Below, one piece after another: positions 51,974 through 59,637 of a stretch of DNA of 64,000 nt. The DNA is from CSSed11-175R1 sp041685735 (GTDB taxonomy: Bacteria > Actinomycetota > Nitriliruptoria > Nitriliruptorales > Nitriliruptoraceae), in assembly GCA_041685735.1 (NCBI GenBank), contig JAWLFE010000002.1:71803-135802 (forward strand), in the 5' to 3' direction. A program made the position numbers and the translations under genes. Below the pieces are notes generated by a model. That model was not told the DNA's origin. It was given only the letters and a program-made list of their open reading frames with translations, and did no database searches. Position 1 is the stretch's first letter. Each line of letters begins with the position of its first letter.

Positions 51974-53182
51974 GTGGGCAACGACGCCACCACCGCCGAA
52001 CGCGAGCAGGTCGATGCGCAGATCGAGGCGCTGTTCGCCTCGCACCCACCGGCGGACACGCCCGAGCAGGAGTTCTGGGGCGCCCAGTTCGACCACGGCC
52101 TGGCCTGGGTCCAGCACCCGGAGGGCTTCGGGGGACTCGGTGTCAGCCCGCGGTGGCAGGCCGAGGTCGACCGTCGCATCAACGACGCGGGGGGCTCGAC
52201 GCGCAACCGCTACATGAACGTGCTCGGCATCGGGATGGGTGCGGGCACGATCATGGCGCACGGGTCCGAGGAGCACCAGCAGCGCTTCCTGCGGCCCATG
52301 TTCACGATGGAGGAGATCTGGTGTCAGCTCTTCAGTGAGCCGGGTGCGGGCTCCGACCTCGCGGCGCTCGCGACCACGGCCAAGCAGGAGGGCGACACCT
52401 GGATCGTCAACGGGCAGAAGGTGTGGACCACGCTCGGCCACCTCGCGAAGTGGGGGTTGCTGGTCACCCGCACCGACCCGGACGTTCCCAAGCACGCCGG
52501 GCTGACCTACTTCATCGTCGACATGGAGGAACGCGGTGTCGACGTCCGCCCGCTCTACCAGATCACCGGTGAGGCCGAGTTCAACGAGGTCTACTTCACC
52601 GACACGCCGATTCCCGACGACATGCGACTCGGCGAGGTCGGTGGCGGCTGGGCCGTCGCGATGACCACGCTGATGAACGAGCGCGTCGCGATCGGCGGGA
52701 ACGCCGCGCCGCGCGGCACGGGCGCGATCGCCGGCGCGGTCGAAGCCTGGCAGAAGATGCACGGTCGGGACGGAGATGCCGGCCTGCGCGACCAGTTGCT
52801 GTCCCACTGGGTGGAGGCCGAAGCCATGCGCCTGACAGCCGTGCGCGCCAAGGAAGCCGCGCAGAAGGGCACGCCGGGGCCGGAGGGATCGACCGCGAAG
52901 CTGCAGTGGGCGGACCTGAACAAGGCCATCACCTCGTTCACGATCGACCTGCTCGGCCCGGAGGGCATGACCTATCCCGGCGGCTACGAGTTCACCCGCC
53001 CGGAACAGACCGCCAACCGGGATGCGGGACCGCACAAGGCCTACCTGCGCGCCCGCGCCAACTCGATCGAAGGCGGCACCTCCGAGGTGATGAAGAACAT
53101 CCTCGGTGAGCGCGTCCTCGGCCTGCCCGGTGAGCCGCGGGTCGACAAGAACGTCCCCTGGCGCGAGGTCCCGCGCAGCTGA
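51974..53182 (+). CDS. Acyl-CoA dehydrogenase
   Basis: A 402-residue FAD-dependent acyl-CoA dehydrogenase: WCQLFSEPGAGSDLAALATT (substrate/FAD loop), VNGQKVWTTLGHLAKWGLLV (FAD), and SIEGGTSEVMKNILGERVLG (C-terminal FAD/CoA signature). It oxidises acyl-CoA to enoyl-CoA and passes electrons to ETF. GTG 51974 has GGGAGGG seven bases upstream; the longer upstream frame runs through the operator and is rejected. It lies in an operon with a second dehydrogenase and a TetR. Confidence 0.88.
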   Translation: MGNDATTAEREQVDAQIEALFASHPPADTPEQEFWGAQFDHGLAWVQHPEGFGGLGVSPRWQAEVDRRINDAGGSTRNRYMNVLGIGMGAGTIMAHGSEEHQQRFLRPMFTMEEIWCQLFSEPGAGSDLAALATTAKQEGDTWIVNGQKVWTTLGHLAKWGLLVTRTDPDVPKHAGLTYFIVDMEERGVDVRPLYQITGEAEFNEVYFTDTPIPDDMRLGEVGGGWAVAMTTLMNERVAIGGNAAPRGTGAIAGAVEAWQKMHGRDGDAGLRDQLLSHWVEAEAMRLTAVRAKEAAQKGTPGPEGSTAKLQWADLNKAITSFTIDLLGPEGMTYPGGYEFTRPEQTANRDAGPHKAYLRARANSIEGGTSEVMKNILGERVLGLPGEPRVDKNVPWREVPRS

Positions 53183-53289
53183 CCCGGCGCCCGCGCCGTC
53201 CCGCCGCCCCCGTCACCCCGCCACTCGCGCCACCCCGATCGCGCGCACGATCACCCCGCGCCGCACCACCTTCTCCGGGAGAACACCAC

Positions 53290-54435
53290 ATGTCGGCACT
53301 CATCGCCCCCGCCCCCGTCCAGCCCTTCGCCCTGACCGACGAGCAGAAGGCGCTGACCGAGATGGTCCGCGACCTGCTCGGCGATGCCGCCTCCTCCGAA
53401 CGTGTCCGCGAGGTCATGCTCGAGCACGACGGGTTCGACCAGGCCCTCTACGACCAGCTCGTGCAGTACGGGCTCGCCGGGCTGACCATCGACGAGCAGC
53501 ACGGCGGCGCCGGAGCCTCGTTCACCGAACTCTCGATCGTCTTCGAGGAGCTCGGCCGCCGGCTCGCGCCGGTGCCGATGCTCTCCTCCTCGGTGCTCGG
53601 TACCACCGCGATCCAGGTCGGTGCCACCGCGGAACAGCAGGCTGCGTGGCTGCCCGGCGTGGCGGACGGCAGCTCCCGGCTCGCGCTGGCACACCTCGAC
53701 CCGGCCGGACGCCTCGACGCGGACCCCGGGGTACGGGCCGTGGCCTCCGGTGACGGCTTCACGCTGGACGGCACCGCCGGCTACGTCATCGACGGCGCCT
53801 CGGCGACCCACCTGCTCGTCGCCGCGACGACCGACGATGGCATCGCGCTGTTCTACCTCGACGCCGAGGCAGCAGGGATCGAACGTCGCGCGATCGACGT
53901 GCTCGACCTGACCCGACCGATGGCGACGCTCGCCCTGTCAGGTGTCGAGGTGGCGGCCGACGCGAAGCTCGGCGGCAACGCCTCCGCCGCCCTGCACGCC
54001 GCCCTGACCGCCGGGGTCGTCATGCTGGCCTGCGAGCAGGTCGGGGGGATCCAGGAGGTGCTGGCACGTACCACCGCCTACGCCCGTGAGCGGGTGCAGT
54101 TCGGTCGTGCCATCGGCTCGTTCCAGGCGGTCAAGCACAAGCTCGCGGAGACCCTGGTCGCCTCCGAGTCGGCACGCTCCGCCGCGTACCACGCGGCCCG
54201 GATGCTCGCCGCGCATGAGCTCGAGGAGCTGCGCATCGCCGCGCCGCTCGCGAAGTCGTACTGCTCGGACGTCTACGAGCGGGCCAGCGCCGATTCGATC
54301 CAGCTGCACGGCGGGATCGGGTTCACCTGGGAGCACGACGCGCACCTGTACTTCAAGCGCGCGAAGGCCTCCAAGCTGCTGTTCGGCTCTCCCAAGCACC
54401 ACCGGGCCCTGCTCGCGGACGTCCTCGAGCTGTGA
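53290..54435 (+). CDS. Acyl-CoA dehydrogenase
   Basis: A 381-residue acyl-CoA dehydrogenase of the shorter, more divergent partner type (N domain LTDEQKALTEMVRDLL; C domain RERVQFGRAIGSFQAVKHKL and QLHGGIGFTWEHDAHLYFKR). Paired large and small dehydrogenases like this often form heterotetramers, for example in steroid side-chain degradation. The actual substrate is unknown. GGGAGA precedes ATG 53290. Confidence 0.87.
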   Translation: MSALIAPAPVQPFALTDEQKALTEMVRDLLGDAASSERVREVMLEHDGFDQALYDQLVQYGLAGLTIDEQHGGAGASFTELSIVFEELGRRLAPVPMLSSSVLGTTAIQVGATAEQQAAWLPGVADGSSRLALAHLDPAGRLDADPGVRAVASGDGFTLDGTAGYVIDGASATHLLVAATTDDGIALFYLDAEAAGIERRAIDVLDLTRPMATLALSGVEVAADAKLGGNASAALHAALTAGVVMLACEQVGGIQEVLARTTAYARERVQFGRAIGSFQAVKHKLAETLVASESARSAAYHAARMLAAHELEELRIAAPLAKSYCSDVYERASADSIQLHGGIGFTWEHDAHLYFKRAKASKLLFGSPKHHRALLADVLEL

Positions 54436-55088
54436 GCCCCGGCCGGACAGCGGCGCAGGCCGGTGCATCGGTGGCGCCGGCACCGCCGTCGATGGCGTCT
54501 GCCCCGGCGCCCAGCACCGACCGTGGTCGCCGGCGCCGTGAAGCCGTGCTCGATGCGGCCGAGCAGCTGTTCGTCGAGCGGGGCTTCCACGGGGTGTCGG
54601 TCGATGACATCGGTGCGGCCGCCGGGATCTCCGGGCCCGGCCTGTACCGCCACTTCGCGTCGAAGGACGCGCTGCTGATGGCGGTGCTCGACCGCATCTG
54701 GGATCGGCTGCGGCCAGCGGTCGAGCAGCCGGACACGACCGACGGCGCGGTCGTGCTGGAGACCCTGCTCCAGGCGCAACTCGATCTGGCGTTCGAGCAG
54801 CCGGCGGCGCTGGTGCTGCTGGTGCGGGAACTCAAGCACCTGCCCGACGACTACCGGGCGCTGGCTCGTCGGAACCACCGCCGGTACGTCGCCGCCTGGG
54901 CGGCGGCGATCACCGCGGTCCGTCCCGACGTGTCGTCCGTGCAGGCGCACGCACTGGCTCTGGCCGTGCACGGCCTGATCGACTCGGCCACGCTGCGCCG
55001 CCAGGCGATGCCAGCCGAGATGGGCGGCGCCGCCCATCGCGCGCTGCTCGAAGGCCTCTCGCGCGAGCTGCTCGCCGCCCCCGTCTGA
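54432..55088 (+). CDS. TetR-family transcriptional regulator
   Basis: A 218-residue TetR protein. The helix-turn-helix (about 35-82) contains VLDAAEQLFVERGFHGVSVD and GPGLYRHFASKDALL. It has an N-terminal Pro/Ala-rich extension of about 30 residues. GTG 54432 overlaps the dehydrogenase stop (GTGA). It is likely a fatty-acyl-CoA-responsive repressor of its own operon through the palindrome at 51924. Confidence 0.85.
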   Translation: MSPGRTAAQAGASVAPAPPSMASAPAPSTDRGRRRREAVLDAAEQLFVERGFHGVSVDDIGAAAGISGPGLYRHFASKDALLMAVLDRIWDRLRPAVEQPDTTDGAVVLETLLQAQLDLAFEQPAALVLLVRELKHLPDDYRALARRNHRRYVAAWAAAITAVRPDVSSVQAHALALAVHGLIDSATLRRQAMPAEMGGAAHRALLEGLSRELLAAPV

Positions 55089-55240
55089 TCAGCGACGGGT
55101 GGTGGCCGGCGCCGCCATGTCGGGGAGCGGGAGTACGCCCAACTCCGGGAGCGGGAGTGCCCCACCGCGCGTGACCCCGCGGTCTCGCTGGACATCTAGG
55201 CTGGTGGGCACGGCCCGTTCCCACGACCACGAGTGAGCCC

Positions 55241-56950
55241 ATGCGCCCTGCCGACCTCCGCGCTGCCGCGCACCAGTGGCTCGACGGCGATCCCGATCCC
55301 GCGACCCGACAGCAGTTGCAGGCGCTCCTCGACGCCGGTGATGAGGAAGCGCTCGCTGACCATGTCGGCACGGGCTTGACCTTCGGGACCGCCGGTCTGC
55401 GTGGTGCGGTCGGTGCCGGGCCCAACCGGATGAACCGGGCGGTGGTGATCCGCACCACCCGCGGGTTCGCGGATCATCTGCTGGCCACGAACCCGGATGC
55501 CGCCGAGCGCGGCGTGGTCGTCGGCTTCGATGCGCGCCACGACTCGGAACGGTTCGCGCGCGACGTCGTCGAGGTGTTCGCCGGGGCCGGGCTGAAGGTG
55601 TCCTGGTTCCCGACCCCGCAGCCGACCCCGCTCGTCGCCTATGCACAGAAGGCGCTCGACGCCGTCGGCGCGGTGGTCATCACCGCCTCGCACAACCCCC
55701 CGCAGGACAACGGCTACAAGGTCTACGGCGCCGGCGCCGCACAGATCGCCCCGCCGGTCGATGAAGCCATCGCCGCGGCGATCGGGCAGGTCGGTCCGGC
55801 CACCGACGTTGCACGCGTCGACCTCCTCGACTCGGATCTGGTCGCACCGGTCGGCGACGACGTCCTCGACCGCTACTTCGCGGAGTTGGTCGAGGCCCGA
55901 CCACCGGTCGACGGCCCGCCGTTGACCGTGGCCTACACCCCGCTGCACGGGGTCGCCGGCCCGCACGTGCGCCGTGCACTGGCTGATGCTGGCTACGCCG
56001 ATCTGCACGTCGTCGCCAGCCAGGAACAGCCCGATGGCGACTTCCCGACGGTGCCGTTCCCGAACCCGGAGGAACCCGGCGCCATGGATGCGCTCCTGGA
56101 ACTTGGTCGTGAGGTCGAGGCCGACCTGGCGATCGCCAACGACCCCGACGGGGACCGGTTGGCCGTCGCGTTGCCGGGCCCGGACGGCATCTTCCAGCCG
56201 CTGACCGGCAACCAGATCGGGGTCCTGCTCGCCGACCATCTGCTGCACGGCGCGGACGTCGACCGTCCGTTGGTGGTCTCCTCGATCGTGTCCACCCCCA
56301 TGGTCCACGCCGTCGCGGCGGCCCACGGTGCCCGCTCGGAGGTCACGCTCACCGGTTTCAAGTGGATCTGGGCCGCCGCCCGCGACCTCGAGCAGACCGA
56401 CCGACGCACCGTGGTGTTCGGCTTCGAGGAAGCGCTCGGGAGCTCGGTTGGCAACGTGGTGCGGGACAAGGACGGCATCGGCGCCGCGGTCGCGTTCGCG
56501 GACCTGGTGCGGCAGTGCAAGGCCGAGGGCCAGACCGTTGCCGACCGGTGGGAAGAGCTGTGTCGAACGCACGGCCTGTGGGTCAGCCGCCAGCTGGCGG
56601 TGACCCGGCCCGGTGCCAGCGGTGCTGCGGAGATCGCCGCCGCGATGGCGTCGTTGGACGAGCAGGTGCCGGCCGAACTGGCCGGCCACGAGGTCACGGC
56701 GAGCACCGACTTCCGCGTCGGTGCCGACCAGCGACCACCGTGGTTGACCACCCATGACCTGGTCGCCTTCGACCTCGCGGACGGTCGAGCGATGATCCGA
56801 CCCTCGGGCACGGAACCCAAGTGCAAGATCTACGTCGACCTTCGGGGCGAGGTCGGCCCGGACGACGACCTGCATGCGCGCACCGTCGATCTGGAACGGG
56901 AGGCGGCCGCTGTGGCCGCGGCGCTGGCCGCCTATGTTGGGCTCCGTTGA
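55241..56950 (+). CDS. Phosphoglucomutase/phosphomannomutase
   Basis: A 569-residue alpha-D-phosphohexomutase with all signatures: the phosphoserine loop ITASHNPPQDNGYKVYG, the metal loop NDPDGDRLAV, sugar-binding GFEEALGSSVG and phosphate-binding RPSGTEPKCKIYVD. It interconverts hexose 1- and 6-phosphates. The length fits the PgmB/PMM-like group with four domains. It has a solitary start at ATG 55241; a large shadow frame covers the opposite strand. Confidence 0.92.
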   Translation: MRPADLRAAAHQWLDGDPDPATRQQLQALLDAGDEEALADHVGTGLTFGTAGLRGAVGAGPNRMNRAVVIRTTRGFADHLLATNPDAAERGVVVGFDARHDSERFARDVVEVFAGAGLKVSWFPTPQPTPLVAYAQKALDAVGAVVITASHNPPQDNGYKVYGAGAAQIAPPVDEAIAAAIGQVGPATDVARVDLLDSDLVAPVGDDVLDRYFAELVEARPPVDGPPLTVAYTPLHGVAGPHVRRALADAGYADLHVVASQEQPDGDFPTVPFPNPEEPGAMDALLELGREVEADLAIANDPDGDRLAVALPGPDGIFQPLTGNQIGVLLADHLLHGADVDRPLVVSSIVSTPMVHAVAAAHGARSEVTLTGFKWIWAAARDLEQTDRRTVVFGFEEALGSSVGNVVRDKDGIGAAVAFADLVRQCKAEGQTVADRWEELCRTHGLWVSRQLAVTRPGASGAAEIAAAMASLDEQVPAELAGHEVTASTDFRVGADQRPPWLTTHDLVAFDLADGRAMIRPSGTEPKCKIYVDLRGEVGPDDDLHARTVDLEREAAAVAAALAAYVGLR

Positions 56951-57037
56951 CCAGCTCGATGCCAGCTCGATCCAGCCCGATGCCAGCCCGAGACCGACAC
57001 GACCGACGTCTGACCGCACCCCGCAAGGAGCACACCG

Positions 57038-58060
57038 ATGTCCATCGCGACGCCCGAGCAGTACAACGACATGCTCGACCGGGCCAAGGCCGGTCGGTTC
57101 GCCTATCCGGCGATCAACGTGACCTCCTCGCAGACGTTGCTCGCGGCGCTCCGCGGGTTCGCCGAGGCCGAGAGTGACGGCATCATCCAGGTGTCGACCG
57201 GCGGGGCGGCTGCCTGGTCCGGGTTCAGCATCAAGGACATGGTCACCGGGGCCACCGGGTTCGCGGAGTACGCCAGGGTCGTCGCGGAGAGGTTCCCCGT
57301 CACGGTTGCGCTGCACACGGACCACTGCCCGAAGGACAAGCTCGACGGTTTCATGCGGCCGCTCGCCGAGATCTCCAAGGAGCGGGTCGCCCGCGGTGAG
57401 GCGCCGCTGTTCAACTCGCACATGTGGGACGGTTCGGCGGTCGAGCTCGAGGAGAACCTGCAGATCGCCGAGGAGATGCTCGAGCTGTGCGCCGCAGGCA
57501 ACATCGTGCTCGAGATGGAGATCGGCGTGGTCGGCGGGGAAGAGGACGGCGTCGTCGGCGAGATGAACGAGAAGCTGTACTCCACGCCCGAGGACGCGTT
57601 GGCGACCGCGGAGAAGCTCGGGGTCGGTGAGCGTGGGCGCTACATGCTGGCCGCCACCTTCGGCAACGTGCACGGTGTCTACAAGCCCGGGCACGTCAAG
57701 CTGCGGCCATCGGTGCTCAAGGAACTGCAGGAGGCCGTCGGCCAGAAGGTCGGCAAGAAGGAGCCGTTCGACCTGGTGTTCCACGGCGGATCGGGATCAT
57801 CGATGGAGGAGATCCACGAGTCCCTGGAGTACGGCGTGGTCAAGATGAACGTCGACACCGACACCCAGTACGCGTTCACCCGCCCCATCGTCGACCACAT
57901 GTTCCGCAACTACGACGGGGTGCTCAAGGTCGACGGCGAGGTCGGCAACAAGAAGGTCTACGACCCGCGTTCCTACAGCCAGGTCGGCGAGGAAGGTATG
58001 GCCGCCCGGGTCGTGCAGGCCTGCCAGGAGCTGCGTTCGGCCGGGACGACGCAGGGCTGA
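57038..58060 (+). CDS. fba: Class II fructose-bisphosphate aldolase
   Basis: A 340-residue zinc aldolase with HTDHCPKDKLDGF, a zinc His in FGNVHGVYKPGH and a phosphate/zinc loop VFHGGSGSSMEEI, followed by MNVDTDTQYAF. It cleaves fructose 1,6-bisphosphate. AAGGAG lies upstream of ATG 57038. It follows the phosphohexomutase at 87 bp and may share expression with it. Confidence 0.92.
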   Translation: MSIATPEQYNDMLDRAKAGRFAYPAINVTSSQTLLAALRGFAEAESDGIIQVSTGGAAAWSGFSIKDMVTGATGFAEYARVVAERFPVTVALHTDHCPKDKLDGFMRPLAEISKERVARGEAPLFNSHMWDGSAVELEENLQIAEEMLELCAAGNIVLEMEIGVVGGEEDGVVGEMNEKLYSTPEDALATAEKLGVGERGRYMLAATFGNVHGVYKPGHVKLRPSVLKELQEAVGQKVGKKEPFDLVFHGGSGSSMEEIHESLEYGVVKMNVDTDTQYAFTRPIVDHMFRNYDGVLKVDGEVGNKKVYDPRSYSQVGEEGMAARVVQACQELRSAGTTQG

Positions 58061-58066
58061 GCGCAC

Positions 58067-58088
58067 GGCCCGGTCGTTCGGCCGGGCC
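58067..58088 (+). terminator. Hairpin after the aldolase gene
   Basis: GGCCCGG (58067-58073) and CCGGGCC (58082-58088) form a seven-pair stem, seven bases after the aldolase stop. No T-tract follows. It is a plausible terminator separating fba from dps. Confidence 0.45.
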
Positions 58089-58185
58089 ACGGCCCCGGTT
58101 GGCTCCGTACCTTGGGATGAGAGCGGGTGTCCCCCGCGTTGAGATGGGGGACGCCACATCACCCATCCCAACGACTGGAGCAACC

Positions 58186-58686
58186 ATGAGCGCGACCCGT
58201 TCCCCTGCCACCCCGAACCTCACGGTCCGTTCAACCCTCGACACCGGCGCCCAGCAGGCCGTCACCGCGCGTCTGCAGCCGCTGCTGGTCGATCTGATCG
58301 AGCTGTCGTTGACCGGCAAGCAACTGCACTGGAACATCCTCGGGTCGGACTTCAAGGCGATCCATGAGCACCTCGACGAGTTGGTCGCCGAGTACCGCAC
58401 CTGGTCGGATGACGTCGCGGAGCGGCTGACCTCGATCGGGGTCGCGCCCGATGGGCGTGTGCAGCGCGTCGCCGGTGATTCGCCCGAGGACCCGGCGCCC
58501 GAAGCGTGGGCTCACCAGGACGAGGTCATCGCCGTCATCACCGATCGTGTCGAGGCCGTCGCCCGCCGGACCCGCGAACGACTGGAAGGTCTCGGCGAGG
58601 TCGACGTCGCCAGCGAGGACCTGCTGATCGAGATCCTCGACGGTCTCGAGATGCAGCTGTGGATGCTGTCCGCCCAGCAGGCCTGA
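58186..58686 (+). CDS. dps: Dps ferritin-like DNA-protection protein
   Basis: A 166-residue Dps. The ferroxidase ligands are spread across the dimer interface in LTGKQLHWNILGSDFKAIHE and HLDELVAEYRTWSDDVAERL. The remaining helices complete the four-helix bundle. It stores iron, consumes peroxide and protects DNA. ATG 58186 has GGAG upstream. Confidence 0.9.
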   Translation: MSATRSPATPNLTVRSTLDTGAQQAVTARLQPLLVDLIELSLTGKQLHWNILGSDFKAIHEHLDELVAEYRTWSDDVAERLTSIGVAPDGRVQRVAGDSPEDPAPEAWAHQDEVIAVITDRVEAVARRTRERLEGLGEVDVASEDLLIEILDGLEMQLWMLSAQQA

Positions 58687-58704
58687 CCGACGTCCGCATC
58701 ACTG

Positions 58705-58732
58705 CTCGGCCGCCGTGCCCCCGGCGGCCGAG
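58705..58732. terminator. Perfect 10-bp hairpin between convergent genes
   Basis: CTCGGCCGCC (58705-58714) and GGCGGCCGAG (58723-58732) are exact inverses around an eight-base loop. The hairpin lies between dps (+) and the small gene ending at 58754 (-). It is a likely bidirectional terminator. Confidence 0.7.
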
Positions 58733-58753
58733 TCGTCGCAGCTCACGCCTCCG

Positions 58754-59020
58754 TCAGCTGCTCTCGGCTGCCGTCGATGACGACGTCGCGCGCGGATCGT
58801 GCTCCCGTACGTCGTACACGACCTCGAGGTCGCCGAGCTCATCGGCGATCTGTCGCGTGAGGCGGCCGATCGATGCGGCCCGCTCGTAGAGCTCGCTGCG
58901 GTCGGCCGTGGTCAGATCCACCGAGACATCGAGGTTGCGCACCATCACCTCGGCGGTGCGGAGGTGACGGAGCGCCTGGGCGAGGTGTGCCTCCACGTTC
59001 AGTCGATCGGTGTAGCTCAC
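58754..59020 (-). CDS. Small helical protein, paralogue of the next gene
   Basis: An 88-residue protein that I do not recognise: VEAHLAQALRHLRTAEVMVR, then LTRQIADELGDLEVVYDVRE. It is homologous to the 125-residue protein encoded just upstream on the same strand (shared VE.HL..AL.HL.TA.V..R.LD). GTG 59020 has GGGAG seven bases upstream. It is helical, with no export signal or known domain. Confidence 0.55.
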   Translation of the reverse strand: MSYTDRLNVEAHLAQALRHLRTAEVMVRNLDVSVDLTTADRSELYERAASIGRLTRQIADELGDLEVVYDVREHDPRATSSSTAAESS

Positions 59021-59173
59021 GGCACCGCTCCCAGGGTGACCCGCACCCGTCCGATCGGGGCACGTGCCCGGAAGGCTAGAGGACCGACCCCGCGGGATCG
59101 CGCAACCTCGACCGGGTCGTCGCGGCACACCGCTGGTGTGCCACGTTCGTCCACCCTGACCCCGTGGACGCGA

Positions 59174-59551
59174 TCAGCCAGGCTCCTCGATCGGGGGTCG
59201 GGGTTCGGATGGCCCGTCGTCTCCCGGGTTGGTGACGCGGTCGACCAGGTCGGCCAGGTCCGGGAGTTCGATGACCCGGATCGCAGGGTCATCATGGGCC
59301 GGCGCCTGGGATGGCTCGGTGTCGCGGCGCGGCAGGGCCCGTCGCCTCCTTGGATGGCGATCGTCGAGGTCCTCGGTCACCTGCCGAAGCATCGCCTGGA
59401 CCTCCAGGGCGGTGTCCATCAACCGGGTGCGATCGTGCGCCTCCAACGGCTCGCGGCGGTCGAGGTGGCGGATGACGACGCCGGCCGTGGCCAGATGTTG
59501 GAGTGCTTCAACCAGATGGGACTCGACCGTCCGTGGATCGATCCGTCCCAT
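59174..59551 (-). CDS. Small helical protein, paralogue of the preceding entry
   Basis: A 125-residue protein. Residues 1-75 match the 88-residue neighbour (VESHLVEALQHLATAGVVIR, then HDRTRLMDTALEVQAMLRQV). A Pro/Arg/Asp-rich C-terminal tail is unique to it. ATG 59551 is chosen because the match begins at once; a frame extends upstream. No function is assigned. The pair lies between dps and a large lipoprotein gene. Confidence 0.5.
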   Translation of the reverse strand: MGRIDPRTVESHLVEALQHLATAGVVIRHLDRREPLEAHDRTRLMDTALEVQAMLRQVTEDLDDRHPRRRRALPRRDTEPSQAPAHDDPAIRVIELPDLADLVDRVTNPGDDGPSEPRPPIEEPG

Positions 59552-59637
59552 GGTGCGATCCCCTCGGTCCCTGGCTACCGCGCCCGTGTCTCGCGACGAG
59601 CCTACCGATGCTGGTCGCGCGACCGGCGGGACATCCG

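Noticed and set aside
53183..53289. Small gene between the two acyl-CoA dehydrogenases
   Set aside because: The 107-bp spacer holds only Pro/Arg-type frames with no start signal other than that of the next gene.
55196..57784. 862-codon open frame on the minus strand opposite the phosphohexomutase and aldolase
   Set aside because: It spans two certain enzymes on the other strand and crosses their intergenic gap, which is typical of antisense shadows in GC-rich DNA.
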